NCBI GenBank assembly: GCA_032718865.1
Contig: JALUTQ010000037.1
Location: 558,001 to 622,000, forward strand
Reading direction: 5' to 3'
DNA length: 64,000 bases
Origin: Tilletia caries
Lineage: Eukaryota > Basidiomycota > Exobasidiomycetes > Tilletiales > Tilletiaceae
In this document: in pieces, positions 1 to 10,789 of the stretch
How positions within the stretch are numbered: the first letter of the stretch is position 1
Layout: every line of letters starts with the position of its first letter
The notes under the pieces: generated by a model
Databases searched by the model: none
Seen by the model: only the letters and a program-made list of their open reading frames with translations
What the model was told of the DNA's origin: nothing
Program-made: the position numbers and the translations under genes

Positions 1-509
1 AAGACGAGCGAGGACAACCGAAGGAGCTGGAAAGAGAGAGGGCGAGAAGGAGATGAGGTCAGCTGGACGGACGTAAATTACGCTCAAGTTGACAGGACGC
101 ACCTTACACCTATAGTGACTGTGGTGTGCCGTCCTCTGCAAACTGGAGCCCGTACAGTCTGCAATTCTGCAGAACGGTCAAAGATCAAGATGCCAAGGAT
201 CATCGGTACACCGGTTTGTAAACCGACTGTGCTAGCGTTGCGACGACGCCGTTCCAACTGTCGAGCATGTGGGAACCGGGGAACACGATGGCAGGTCCCA
301 ACACGCTGTCGATGTCGACTATGGTCCGAGTTCCAGAACCGTAAACCGCGGCGAGATGTCCGAGATCGCGCCAGACTGTGGAAGAAAAGGCGTATCCATT
401 AGGCCAGGAGACTGTGTCGAGGAGACTGGCTACCACGTACTGCTTGAATCGTTCTTGTAGATGTTCGTCGATGTACGGCAATCGGATGACTGCCTGGAAA
501 TGTGCGAGT

Positions 510-757
510 CTTGGTCCGGTTGCAGTGGAGACGAAACATGCCGATGGGTGTAACATAGTTAACGTCTGCGGGACATGTGGCCCCGGAGTCGAGCTCGTGG
601 TTTCCATCGTAGTAGGAGACGTGGCCTGCGAGACCGACGAGCATTTTTCCTGCCAATGTATACGCATGTAATCAAGAGTGTGAGCGTGGAAAGCACATCA
701 AAAGGAAGAGAGAGAGAGGAGATACTCACCAAGAGGCGGATGCACGTCGAAGTTGAA
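510..757 (-). pseudogene. protein O-mannosyltransferase (PMT1/2-type) fragment
   Basis: Seen: a 28-nt exon (757-730) encodes FNFDVHPPLG. A good GTGAGT donor and a GGCAG acceptor join it to an exon starting at 649 that continues as KMLVGLAGH and reaches DVNYVTPIGMFRLHC. Known: DVHPPLGKMLVGLAG is the conserved first luminal loop of PMT-family dolichyl-phosphate-mannose:protein mannosyltransferases, which O-mannosylate proteins in the ER. Odd: the transmembrane domain that should follow is absent; the next ORF (to about 200, other frame) has no PMT character. I could not find the upstream DEVHFG-type N-terminus. Only about 55 of 700-900 residues remain, so I call it a gene fragment. The splice junction preserves the motif exactly, so it derives from a real spliced gene. 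Confidence 0.6.
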
Positions 758-759
758 CT

Positions 760-1175
760 GGTGAGGGTAACTTGGGAAAGGCGCTGGTTAGGACTTAGGA
801 AGGAAACGATGTCAGTCTCCTTTTCCTGTTCTTATCTTGTGTGAGGTTCGTATGATACTCTCTGCTGGCCTTATCAGGTGACAGGAGGGTCAGCATGAGT
901 CAGTACGAGCTACAAGGCGAAAAGATAGAAGCAATGACATCAACATACCAGTGAAGTGTTAGACTGCTGAGCGGGATCGCAGGCATGAAAAAGCGCGACC
1001 AGAAGGGAAGGGAGCGCAAGTAAGAATGAATAACGAGGATCAGCGATCAGCACAATTGGCCGGCAACGTTTTCCAATCAGCGGAGGCAACTATGACAAAG
1101 TGGAGACTGCGCTGCTGAAAGAAATGCTGAACTAGGGCGACTGGGTTGTGAGAGTTTGTCGTATGGGCATGGCTG
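760..1175. other. no gene recognised
   Basis: No conserved reading frame or RNA gene is visible here. It lies upstream of the PMT fragment and would hold its missing N-terminal exons, but no PMT motif could be read in any frame. Confidence 0.4.
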
Positions 1176-1210
1176 CGCGCGACTCAGGGTGGCGTCGCCA
1201 CCCTTCGCCC
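1176..1210. repeat. hairpin direct repeat, copy 1
   Basis: CTCAGGGTGGCG..GCCACCCTTCGCC, an imperfect palindrome (stem AGGGTGGC/GCCACCCT). It recurs in the same orientation at 2231-2262, so the two copies bracket the motif block between them. Confidence 0.7.
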
Positions 1211-1227
1211 CAGTGATCATCACCTTT

Positions 1228-2070
1228 TGTCATACATATGAAGTCATATTATGCATATGACAGAATTATGACAAAAATTGTCATAGTCATATGACAGGTT
1301 TATGACAGAGTCTCATTGTCATATTTATGGCCATAATGCCTCCCGTGGCTGTCATATGACAGCTTTATGACAGAAATATGACATAATTTTCCCACCCTAA
1401 ATTCTGTCATATTCTGTCATATGACAATGCAGAACATATGCCTTATGTATGACAGTATTCTGACAAAACGTCCACAGCCGGGCCGAAAAGATGCATAATT
1501 CTGTCATATGGTCGTGCATAATCATGTCATATTCTTGGCAAATCTGACATTTTATATGACCTGAGCTCTAAATTCTGGTCAGGCTCACCGCTCAGGCGCC
1601 GAGTGCCTGGCATTTTCAGAATAAAATTAAGCGTTTTGGCATCTTCCGTGTCTCCAGCATCCCCCTGGGCCCTGCCCCTTCTCCCGATACAAAAAAACGC
1701 TCCGGAGCTCAAAATGGCTCCCAACATGTTACATGTTCCGCAGCAAGCTTCACGCGCCTGTTCTGAATGGCTGGATATGAGGTGAAAACTGCGCCAACCT
1801 GAAAGAGGGAACGCGGCGACGCGGCTTGACGCGCTTCGCGGTTCACCACATGGCGAGACGCGCTTCGCCACGCGATATTACGGTCAACTCAGAGGCGGAA
1901 AGTTTGCTTACGTAATATGACAGAAATATGACAATTTTTATGACTTCATATGACAGAAGAAAAATGACATTTGCATAATGCATATATATGACATCGCCTT
2001 CCCAAAACTAGATTGTCATAATGCAGATATATGACATCGCCCAAAAATTGTCATATATGCATCATAATGA
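1228..2070. repeat. AT-rich block of TGTCAT/ATGACA motifs
   Basis: Two sub-blocks (about 1228-1560 and 1915-2070) hold roughly 25 copies of TGTCAT or its complement ATGACA, several fused as TGTCATATGACA or ATGACAAAAATTGTCAT. A GC-richer spacer of about 350 bp separates them and holds no recognisable gene. The composition contrasts sharply with the surroundings. Dense short motifs in both orientations, bracketed by the hairpin repeats at 1176 and 2231, resemble the subterminal arrays of non-autonomous DNA transposons, but no terminal inverted repeat was identified. Confidence 0.65.
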
Positions 2071-2230
2071 TCACTGCTTCGCCCGCTTCGCCATGCCGAT
2101 GTTCTCTGCAGGTGCGATTGGTGAGCAGGAATAAGGATGCTGATGAGCTGAGGGGGGGAAGTAGGGCGCTGCCTGTCGAGGAAGAGAAATAGGAAGGCTA
2201 CTGAGGCTTAAGCAGGTACGCGCGGTCTCG

Positions 2231-2262
2231 CGCTCAGGGTGGCGCAGCCACCCTTCGCCTTG
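2231..2262. repeat. hairpin direct repeat, copy 2
   Basis: CTCAGGGTGGCG..GCCACCCTTCGCC, the same orientation as 1176-1210, differing only in the loop (CA instead of TC) and the flanks. Confidence 0.7.
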
Positions 2263-2628
2263 CCCGCCAGGCTGACACCTGGCATTATCTCTATCCTTTG
2301 CGGTTGTGCAAGGAAGATGTAGGAAGGAAAGAGTATCGATGATGGTGGGATGTTTCTTTTTGTTTCGTGTTTGGTGAGCGGAGTTAAGTTTCTAGAATTA
2401 CATAAGCAGAAAAAGTCAGAAACAGCTTCCACAGCATCAACCACACAACCTGACCAGCTGTAAGTTTGCAGCCTGAAAGAGTTCAGGATTTGGACCCTAG
2501 TCGTTCTGACCTCCAGCACGTCTTTCCTTGAGAGGGAAAATATTTTTTCTATTGATGTTGGTTCAGACGCTTACGGCCGTAAGAAAACTGGTTCCAGTAA
2601 CCCCAATCTCTAAAGAGACTGGGGAATA

Positions 2629-2772
2629 CTTACGTAATGATCATTGGGGGGGCGGAAATTTTGAGGCGCGTTGAAAGGTGGGGGGCGGGCTTAAGAACAT
2701 TTTCCATACGTACCCGCCCCGGGGCGGCCAAAGGCTCCGAGCCGCCCCGGGGCGGCCATTAGAAAAGTCCCC
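2629..2772. repeat. R-family GC-rich repeat, uninterrupted copy
   Basis: Begins ACTTACGTAATGATCATTG, runs through GGCGGAAATTTTGAGG, directly into AAAGGTGGGGGGCGGGCTTA, then two copies of the palindrome core CCGCCCCGGGGCGG, and ends GGCCATTAGAAAAGTCC. The left half recurs at 18276-18317 and the right half at 27815-27893, where they are separated by the 9.5-kb transposon. This copy therefore represents the unoccupied site. It carries no gene; a minus-strand ORF across it is not recognisable. Confidence 0.8.
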
Positions 2773-2779
2773 AAAAAAA

Positions 2780-5290
2780 ATATCGTGGAAGCGTGGAAGG
2801 CAGAACCATTCTGATTCGGAAGGTTGTCGGTGCTGCGAAGGAAATAAAGATCGTCGCGCGTCTCACCAGGCTTGCGGTGGAACCCAAACAGAAGCTTAAT
2901 TTCCTCTTGTGGCTTGAACGCCACAGATCGTCCTTTTCCGAGGTTTATGTATCCACCCAAAGTCCCAAAGTTGCCCACAACTCACTCGAGGTCGAGGTGC
3001 TGAATCGCTGATGAGTATGGGCCGGGATCCCCTGTCTCTCTCACGATCATCACAGGCAGGCCTGTCTGTACGAGACAGCAGGCGGTCCTCGCCGACCCCT
3101 CCGGTCTGATTATTCTGGGTTAGGCATTGACAGAAGAGTAAACAGTTTCACGCGCGCTGCGATTGCCTGCAGCTCATTTCACACGTGCAGTGCTAACATG
3201 TACAGTCATGCCGCCTCCCAGCGCCTCGCACTGTCCTTCCTTCTTCTTATTGTTGCCCCTTTCCCAGGCCTTGCGGCCATCTCTCTTCATCGCTTCATCG
3301 CTTCATGCTTCATGCTTCATGCTTCATGCTTCATCGTTCATGCGCGGCCTTGTATTGCCCATATACAGGCTGCCTTAACGCCTGACGCCCGACGGCAAGT
3401 AAAGCTGTATACGAGCTAGGAATTTTGCAGCCACATTTCCGATATCGACGACCCTACTTCCTGCTGGCGCGCTTTCTCCACGTTCGCAGTTCGCACCATC
3501 GTCTGCCTGGGACAAAGGGGACGCAGGGAGGATTTGTCACTCGAAGATCCAGAGGCCGCACCACGAGAACGCTTGGCCTAACTTCCTTCCCTGGCGATCG
3601 ACAGGCGTGTGCATCTACCATCAAGCATCAAGGTCATCGATTCGAAGAAAGTGAGGCACTCATTTCGCCGAAGATCCTCAACCACACAGCCCGTTTTCTC
3701 CAGCAAGGGAGCAGCAGGAGCAGCAAAGGTGAGCATGCGAAAGAGAACAAGGCTGAACAGGGCAGAAAGCTGACGCTCCGAGCTGGCTCTACTTCCTTTG
3801 CTTCCGATCACATCGCTCTTACACCTGCTCCGTCCCAAACTTCCTCCCTTCCTCACAGCACGCCTTTGTCCACCGGACGGGATTTGACGACCTTGTTGCG
3901 CGGAACGTTGCGAGCATCCAACAGCGCATAGCAGCAGCATCCGAAGCTGATCTATCCGGGTGAGCAAAACGTGATGGCTCCATCGTGCGCGACCTGATGA
4001 ATTGGCCGTCCTGACATTCTTCCCATCACTTTTTGAGCGTGCTGTCCACAGGGGACTCTATCTGATCCACGCGCCTCGCTCTCCTTCTGCGCACGGTCAA
4101 GGCTTGCGCGGACGAACGTCATTCTCACCCTACTCGCACGAGCTCTTACGAGGACACGAGTCTTTCCCGAGCCTAGGCGACAAGCGACCCTTGACTCCGC
4201 CAATTCCTCTCATTTTGCAGCATCGCCCCGCCCGCGTCCAGCGTCACATCTTTGCCGACGGCAGGCCGCTTTGGAGAAGCGGGCTTGGCGCTCATCGTTT
4301 CTCGTTCGAGTCCCTTCGACCGAAACGAGCTGGGCGCTACTGTCCCGTTCCATAGGGAAGCAGATACCTTCATCTCGGCGTTCTTCGACGGTTCGACGCA
4401 TCAGCCTGCCTGGCTTCTGTTCCTCATCTTGCGCACCACACGATCAGGTCAGCTCGAAGCGCTTCAGGAAGGCCGCTGTCGTAACAGAAGGTGGTACGTA
4501 CATTATTGTTCCCGGCCCGGGGCCCTAGGGAGCTCTTACGCGGCATCAGATAATCTGACCTTGATTTGGCTCATCTTTCCACCGACTTCCAGCTCCATCC
4601 TTCCTTCCACCTGAGGGGTACAGGTATGCGAGCTTTGGCAATCCACGGACAACCTTCAATTCAATCCGCTTTTACATCCCACCTTTCCAAACACAAGTGA
4701 ACAGGAGGACAGGGCTTCAACGACTCGGTTTCCCTGCTTCGGTTTCGACTTCACTATCTGCACGCCCCTTTCAAAGCCGACGAGGCCCAGTGTAGCAGTA
4801 CTCTTCGGTGCCTTCGGACGCAAACATACCGCCAGCGTGCAATCGCCCTTTCACGATCACTCTTTTCCCACCAACTCATAGCGCAGAACCGCATTCACTG
4901 TCTCTACTCGTCCGACCCCGGCGGATTCAAGGCACACATTCTTTAAATTCAAGACACGCATTCAAAACTTTCTCAAGACAATCTCACTCACATCGTCAAG
5001 GTCATCGCAGCTTCCGACAGCAGATCGTCACTTTTCCCCTCCCAATCTTCCCCCATTTCGCGTCCCGCCTGTGATCGACTTCCTACGGAGGACGGCTACA
5101 AAGGGTGCTTGCAGACAATTGCACTGCTGTATTTTGGATACCTGGTGAGCACAGATCCATGATGGGCCTCTAAAATATCTTGGCTGACAGACGATCGCCA
5201 TTGCAGAGCGCCGTTCTGGATACGCCCGAACGATTTGAACCAGATCGTCGGCACGACGCATAGAACCTATCAGGTCTCGTTCGTGTAAGG
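2780..5290. other. long non-coding stretch upstream of the large gene
   Basis: About 2.5 kb without a recognisable gene. It includes a GCTTCAT heptamer minisatellite (3288-3342) and long pyrimidine-rich stretches typical of fungal promoters and 5' leaders. ORFs here are short, overlap in several frames and show no conserved motif. Confidence 0.5.
3288..3342. repeat. GCTTCAT heptamer tandem repeat
   Basis: At least four perfect head-to-tail GCTTCAT units flanked by degenerate units. A related CATGCCT/CATGCAT array occurs at 17940-17988. Confidence 0.8.
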
Positions 5291-8200
5291 ATGGAGCCGT
5301 CCCCGCCCGAGTCGCCTACTATCTCACGCACGCCCATTAACACGCTCGACGAACATGATCCCGACTACGCTCGTGCTCGACGGGACCGTGCCATCCAGCT
5401 CGAGGCATTCAGCATCGCTTCCGGTCTACAGCGTGGTAGCAGCATCGAGGCTCGGAACCAACGTCCTGCTAGAGCGGGCATACCAGCTGGGTTAAGGTCT
5501 CCTCCGCCAGGACAAGTTAGTCCACATTCGAGACTTCCGCATTCGATCTCCGAAACGCCAAGACAGGATGGAGGGGAAGGATACATATCCTCTGATGGGC
5601 TTGGCGCTGTGCCTTTGCCGTGGCTCTGGTCCGATGCCGAATTGATGGCAGGCTTCGCAACGGCGATGTCCTCTCGTCGGCAGTCCGGTATCACGCCGCC
5701 AGCGTCAGTTTTGGGCGGAGGCGGACACGGCACAAGTACAGGCGTGCGCACGGGCACGGGTAGTGGCACAGGGAGGAATTCTCCCATTGCTGCTCAGGGA
5801 GGATTGTCATCTACGGCCACCATCACAGCATCTGGTATTCAGAGTAGGGGTGGCTCCAAACGCAAGCACGGACGCGGCGGGGTCACCTCGTCATCGCTAT
5901 CGCAGAGTCATAGCCGCTTAGGGTCGCTGAGTCGCATGCCGAACACGCGTGGGGGATTCGTCAATGGTGTTTGGCACCCTGACGCGAATGTCGCTGGTGC
6001 TGGCGCGACGCATGCAACAATATCGGATGAAGGTGGTCTATTCCGCCGAGCCGACGACCCTGCCTTGTCTGAATCAAGCCACAGTCCCATGCCAGAGGCA
6101 TTTGTCCACCTTCCATCTGCGCCGATCCAAGCTGCGTCCTTCCGAGGGCAGGCGACGGCCGATGGCGGATCAACATTACGATTATCCAGGGTCGCCTCGG
6201 GAGTCATCAGCGCCTCGCGCTCACTTGCCGACTCGAATCGAGGTGAAGCGGGCGCAATTGATGATGCAATCAATGGTGATGGTGACGAGGAACTTCCAGG
6301 CACCTACAGCAATTACCAGGCTGGTACGCCTGCGGGTGGCTCGGTCGTACATCTGTCTTTCGAGGTCGTGTCCGGTCCTGACCTTCGTGTGGCCGTCCGC
6401 AAGGTGCAGAAATGGAAAGACCAGGTCGCCGAAATCGAGGCTGCCATCCCACCAGAGGAACTGCCTCCGCCTCAACTATTCTCCTTCAGCTGTCGCGCTC
6501 GCAAGTCGGATCCGATCGCAGCAGATTCAGATCTACCCAACTCGGCGACCAGGATGCTGCTCAGACTATACTATTCGACAATCCGCCCGCCAGATAGCAG
6601 CTTTGTGTGGTGCCTGCCCTTGTTCGTCATCGTCCTCGCCTGGGCTATTGTCATTCTGGCAACTGCCGGTCGAGCCCTCGCCGATGCACGAAGACTGAGT
6701 CCCGTGGCTGCTTTCGTGCCACTGGCAGTGATGGCGGGCAGCGTTTGCATCAACTTGGGCCTATTGTACTGGGCGCTTCGGGCAGTGAGCCAGCCGCTTC
6801 AGGACAATTCTGATGACCAGTCGGTCGACAATCATGGCCGGCAGCCCGAGAACACGGGTCCGCGGCGGATACGCATCCGAGCAAGATCTTCGAAGAAGTC
6901 CGACAACGATCCGGCATCTGAAGCTGATCAAACATCGCTCGGCGAGCGGGAAGGTCGACGACCAGCGGGTCAGCGGAGAAGGGTCCTGGTCGGAAAATTT
7001 AGGGGTTCTGGCTCTGAGCTGCCCAAAAGACCTGTAAATGGTCGGGGCCGAAGCAAGATCCCAAAATTGAAGGTAGCAAGCGCAAGCCACCACGCGACTG
7101 CTTCAACTTCTCGAATCAGCATATCAGGCCGGAGGTGGAGTTCGACTGCTTTAGGACGAGGTGGAGGGTCCGAATCGGAGCATCGCTCGAGAGGTGTTTC
7201 CCTATCAGCGACACCCAATGTTGCGGAGCGCAAGAGTAGAGTGCAGGGAACACCACTACCTCCTCCGACAGACCCACAGCCATCACCACCAGTAATTTCC
7301 GACGTCACTGTTTCGGGGTCGGGTGCAGCCCAGACTCGTCCCCCAAGTCATGATCAGATTCGCACGCACAGCCCCTCCAAGCACCATTCTCGCCCGAGGG
7401 GCTTTTCAAGTCCGACACGTGCGCCACGCCCAAGTTCGAGTTCGGGGCAGCACGGCGGACTACTGACCGTCGTGTCTCCTACACCTCCTCCGGGCCTGTC
7501 ACAATCCCATTCCCGCCATTCTATGGCCTCTGTCCCTGCAGAAGGTCCACTGGCGGAGGAAGACGAAGGCACTGACGGCCAATGGGGACAGAATGAGAGA
7601 GGTGGGAGCGGACCGCATCCTGCATTTACCACCATGCTGAACGCTCACCCATCAACGGACGAGTTGACCATGCGCGAACGTCATCGAGCGCCCGGCCGCA
7701 GTAGCGAAAAGGGATCACATCAGCGGGGTGGGCAGCTGCAGCCCAATCCGCTCAGCTTGCATGCCCACTCAGCATCGAGTTCAGCGTCGAGTTTGGCTTC
7801 CAGTGCCTCCTGGCCTCCCTCGAAACGTGAGATCAGCACGCACATCAGCAATATGGCAAATGCGAACGGCGACAGTCCGCGTCCCGGTGTACCAGACGGC
7901 GAGTTGTGGGTGGCTCAAGCGGGAGCACATCTTAGTCGCCGAAGCCGAGTTCTAACGATCCAAGCTACACCGACTGGAGCTGGGCGCAGTGCAGCTGACA
8001 CAAGCGATACAGTGGCCACAACATATGCCCAAGATCGACAAGGTGCGAAGGAGACAGTAGTTGCCCTTGTCCCTTTTGACGAAGCGACACACGACCTTGG
8101 TTCTGTTTCGCCTGGAGTTACTCCGATCATTGGGACGGCAGATTCCAGTCAAACAGTGTACCAGGAAGCCTGGACGGCTGGGCATACGAGCCGAAGACCT

Positions 8201-10789
8201 TCGGGCCAGCGGCGCGCAGGGTATGGCGGTCCCCTTGGTCTCCATGAAGAAGCCATGGCCTCCCTGGATATTGACCGGTCGCAATTAGCTGCAACCTGGT
8301 CGCACAGCTCCGCACTGGCTAAGGTTCCCTCTCGCTCGTCCCTGACCCGACCTCTTTCTGGCTCCGGTTCCGGCCAATCACCGCCACAGACACGCTCGCA
8401 GAGTCGGTCCGGCAGCGTTAGGAGTGTCCGACCTCGAATTGCCGATTTTCGCGCACATCAAGCAGCGAGGAGTCAATATGTGCTCGACGTGCTCGATGGG
8501 CGCGTGCCAGCGGCGTTACCGTCGAATTTGGAAGGCGGCTTTGACCTGGATGAAAGTCCCGCAGGCATACTTCGCAGTCAGAGCATGTCCGCTTTGCGGG
8601 CTTCCTGGTCTAGAGCGTCTATCAGCATGCTCCCAGCCGTAAAAGGAAGCTCCGGGAGCAGATGGGTTTCGACCAGAGACGACGACGACGACGATGAAGG
8701 TCGACATTCGGACGACGACGACGATATTCCTGGCCCGTCGCAGCACCGCATCAGCCCCGATCCACGCTTGACATCTCCATTGCTAATACTACTACCGCGC
8801 ACCGTAGAATTCGATGGCAATGATTCTGACGAAGTTGACGTTCAACCTGTGCCCAAGAGCGATCGCCTCAACCTTGGTATCGCGCTTAGCGACGGCAACC
8901 GTAGTTCCGGAGACACGCCCGAGCCACATACAGTTAGACACAGCCGGGACGGACGTCGGCCCTCGTCCTCCCTCTCCTCGGTATATTCCGCTTCAGCTGT
9001 TCGGCCCGACTACATCCGCAAAAGCATGTCGTTTCTCTCGCAAGCTGCTGCGTTTGCTATGCAGTCGGCGACAGGAGCGTCAGACGTCCTCAGTCGTGAG
9101 GGTGCGGTCGATGATGTCAAAGGCAAAGGGCGCATGACGATCCAACCGACCGGGCAGTCAAGAGATCGGTCCATGTCAGAATCTGTATCTGCACCTCGAA
9201 GACGGGATCGGACCTCGCCAATTCCGGAGGATGCCATGCACAGTGCCGACGTTGAGCCTTTGGAGAGCCACGTGCAACGACAGCGATCGGCGAGTGCAAG
9301 CTCTGAGGTCAATAGTCGTAGGGCCAGTCCCGCCGGATCGAAGATGAACAGGCGAGGACGGGGCGCATCGGTATCCGGTTCAGCCCACCATAGCCGTTCA
9401 ACCTCTCCAGCTATGCCCGATGTGCGGGGGCTCGGCATCACGATCAAGGACAAGTACATGAACCGCATGCCTGTCGAGCTACCACTGTGGCCGCCAGTGG
9501 GCTTTTCGTTGCAACAAGGCCGTGGCCCCTCGCTGATCCTGCACAGTCCAAGTGGGGGTGCTGCTGGAACAGGATTTCCACTGCGAGCTGACACAGAGGT
9601 CACGAGGTCTGTGCTCGGTACAGGTCGCCTGCCCTTCGATACGCCTGGGACCACAGAGACGCGGTCGAGCTTCAAATTCATGCGGCTGGAGGGACCTGAC
9701 GATGACGCCTACGTGGAGAAGCTGCGCCAACGAGCTGATGGCGGCGTTGTTGGTGATCCGGCCCCATCACGTCGAGCATCGCCTTCACCTGGCGGTTTTG
9801 CAGCAGACGCAAGCCCAGCTGGCTCCTTTGGTCGCAGGCTAGGAATGGCGCTTCGGCTCGTGAGCGAGGCAGAAGCGGACGCGTCACCTTCGGGTGGCGG
9901 TGCTGAGATCTACAGGAAAGCCTCCAGTGCGGGTGGGACTGCTGCGGTGACGGAAACGAAAGTGAACAAGACGCAACCCCGGCTCGGATTCATGTCCCGG
10001 ACGCCCGAGCAGAAGCGATGGGTCATCATCCGTAACTCGACGCCGGTCGTGGTTCGCTCGAGTGCCGAACACGGTCAAGATCGATTGCGAGCGCAGGTCA
10101 GTCAGAATGGCGATGGCGATGGCGGCCCAAGCGTGGATCAGGCCCAGTCGACCGGGAAGGGCGGACACCACAAGAGCGCGCTCGGAGGTCGGATCGGATC
10201 GATGGCGAGCATTGCGGCACACCCAATGGTACTCGTGCTGACGTTGGCTGTGAATGTGCTCACGATCGGGACGCTGGCAGCAGGAATGGCGATCAGTGCG
10301 CTGCTCTTGCAAGCTGCGCCTGCCCTGGGCGGGACGTTGGCAGCGACGACGTCTTCGTCCTCTCAATTTGTACTGCTGAAGGCGTCGGAGCTGAGCATTG
10401 GTCGGGGAGGGGCCATCTTTGGACTCGGCCTTGGCGCCGTCCTCGTCTTGACCATGTTGGTGCGCCTGAGCTGTCTGTTGACCCAGGTGATCTCGTGGCG
10501 GGTCAGGCAACGGAAACGACGTCGGCGGACTCGGAGGCGGGTCGCTGTGGCTCCTGCGAGTGTGAGTGCGACTGGGGCTACGGGTGCAGGTGCGAGTGTG
10601 GGTGTTGGTGGCAGCACCGGCGTCTTCCGTGTCGTCAGCGGCACTGGCGGAGAGGGAATCGCAGAGGGAGGAAGTAAGGGGACGCTGGCGGATCGAGCTG
10701 GGGAGAGTGGGCTGGAAGCGCAACAAAGGCGACGGCAGCCTGGGGAGGAGGAGACGATGGACGACACGGACAGCTGGGAATTGGTTTAG
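5291..10789 (+). CDS. large Ser-rich multi-pass membrane protein, unknown function
   Basis: An uninterrupted 1832-codon reading frame; the start is set by an in-frame TAG at 5261. Most of the protein is low-complexity (Ser/Gly/Arg/Pro). Structured parts are few: residues about 350-435 look like a folded region (SFEVVSGPDLRVAVRKVQKW) directly before two transmembrane helices (about 437-466 and 470-500), and two more helices lie near the end (about 1641-1672 and 1705-1733). A very basic patch (RQRKRRRRTRRR) follows. An Asp-rich patch (DDDDDDEG) lies near 1130. No family was recognised. Hydrophobic pairs at both ends of a disordered loop of over 1100 residues suggest a membrane-anchored scaffold; this is inference. 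That it is a real gene is supported by the length of the open frame. Confidence 0.8.
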   Translation: MEPSPPESPTISRTPINTLDEHDPDYARARRDRAIQLEAFSIASGLQRGSSIEARNQRPARAGIPAGLRSPPPGQVSPHSRLPHSISETPRQDGGEGYISSDGLGAVPLPWLWSDAELMAGFATAMSSRRQSGITPPASVLGGGGHGTSTGVRTGTGSGTGRNSPIAAQGGLSSTATITASGIQSRGGSKRKHGRGGVTSSSLSQSHSRLGSLSRMPNTRGGFVNGVWHPDANVAGAGATHATISDEGGLFRRADDPALSESSHSPMPEAFVHLPSAPIQAASFRGQATADGGSTLRLSRVASGVISASRSLADSNRGEAGAIDDAINGDGDEELPGTYSNYQAGTPAGGSVVHLSFEVVSGPDLRVAVRKVQKWKDQVAEIEAAIPPEELPPPQLFSFSCRARKSDPIAADSDLPNSATRMLLRLYYSTIRPPDSSFVWCLPLFVIVLAWAIVILATAGRALADARRLSPVAAFVPLAVMAGSVCINLGLLYWALRAVSQPLQDNSDDQSVDNHGRQPENTGPRRIRIRARSSKKSDNDPASEADQTSLGEREGRRPAGQRRRVLVGKFRGSGSELPKRPVNGRGRSKIPKLKVASASHHATASTSRISISGRRWSSTALGRGGGSESEHRSRGVSLSATPNVAERKSRVQGTPLPPPTDPQPSPPVISDVTVSGSGAAQTRPPSHDQIRTHSPSKHHSRPRGFSSPTRAPRPSSSSGQHGGLLTVVSPTPPPGLSQSHSRHSMASVPAEGPLAEEDEGTDGQWGQNERGGSGPHPAFTTMLNAHPSTDELTMRERHRAPGRSSEKGSHQRGGQLQPNPLSLHAHSASSSASSLASSASWPPSKREISTHISNMANANGDSPRPGVPDGELWVAQAGAHLSRRSRVLTIQATPTGAGRSAADTSDTVATTYAQDRQGAKETVVALVPFDEATHDLGSVSPGVTPIIGTADSSQTVYQEAWTAGHTSRRPSGQRRAGYGGPLGLHEEAMASLDIDRSQLAATWSHSSALAKVPSRSSLTRPLSGSGSGQSPPQTRSQSRSGSVRSVRPRIADFRAHQAARSQYVLDVLDGRVPAALPSNLEGGFDLDESPAGILRSQSMSALRASWSRASISMLPAVKGSSGSRWVSTRDDDDDDEGRHSDDDDDIPGPSQHRISPDPRLTSPLLILLPRTVEFDGNDSDEVDVQPVPKSDRLNLGIALSDGNRSSGDTPEPHTVRHSRDGRRPSSSLSSVYSASAVRPDYIRKSMSFLSQAAAFAMQSATGASDVLSREGAVDDVKGKGRMTIQPTGQSRDRSMSESVSAPRRRDRTSPIPEDAMHSADVEPLESHVQRQRSASASSEVNSRRASPAGSKMNRRGRGASVSGSAHHSRSTSPAMPDVRGLGITIKDKYMNRMPVELPLWPPVGFSLQQGRGPSLILHSPSGGAAGTGFPLRADTEVTRSVLGTGRLPFDTPGTTETRSSFKFMRLEGPDDDAYVEKLRQRADGGVVGDPAPSRRASPSPGGFAADASPAGSFGRRLGMALRLVSEAEADASPSGGGAEIYRKASSAGGTAAVTETKVNKTQPRLGFMSRTPEQKRWVIIRNSTPVVVRSSAEHGQDRLRAQVSQNGDGDGGPSVDQAQSTGKGGHHKSALGGRIGSMASIAAHPMVLVLTLAVNVLTIGTLAAGMAISALLLQAAPALGGTLAATTSSSSQFVLLKASELSIGRGGAIFGLGLGAVLVLTMLVRLSCLLTQVISWRVRQRKRRRRTRRRVAVAPASVSATGATGAGASVGVGGSTGVFRVVSGTGGEGIAEGGSKGTLADRAGESGLEAQQRRRQPGEEETMDDTDSWELV

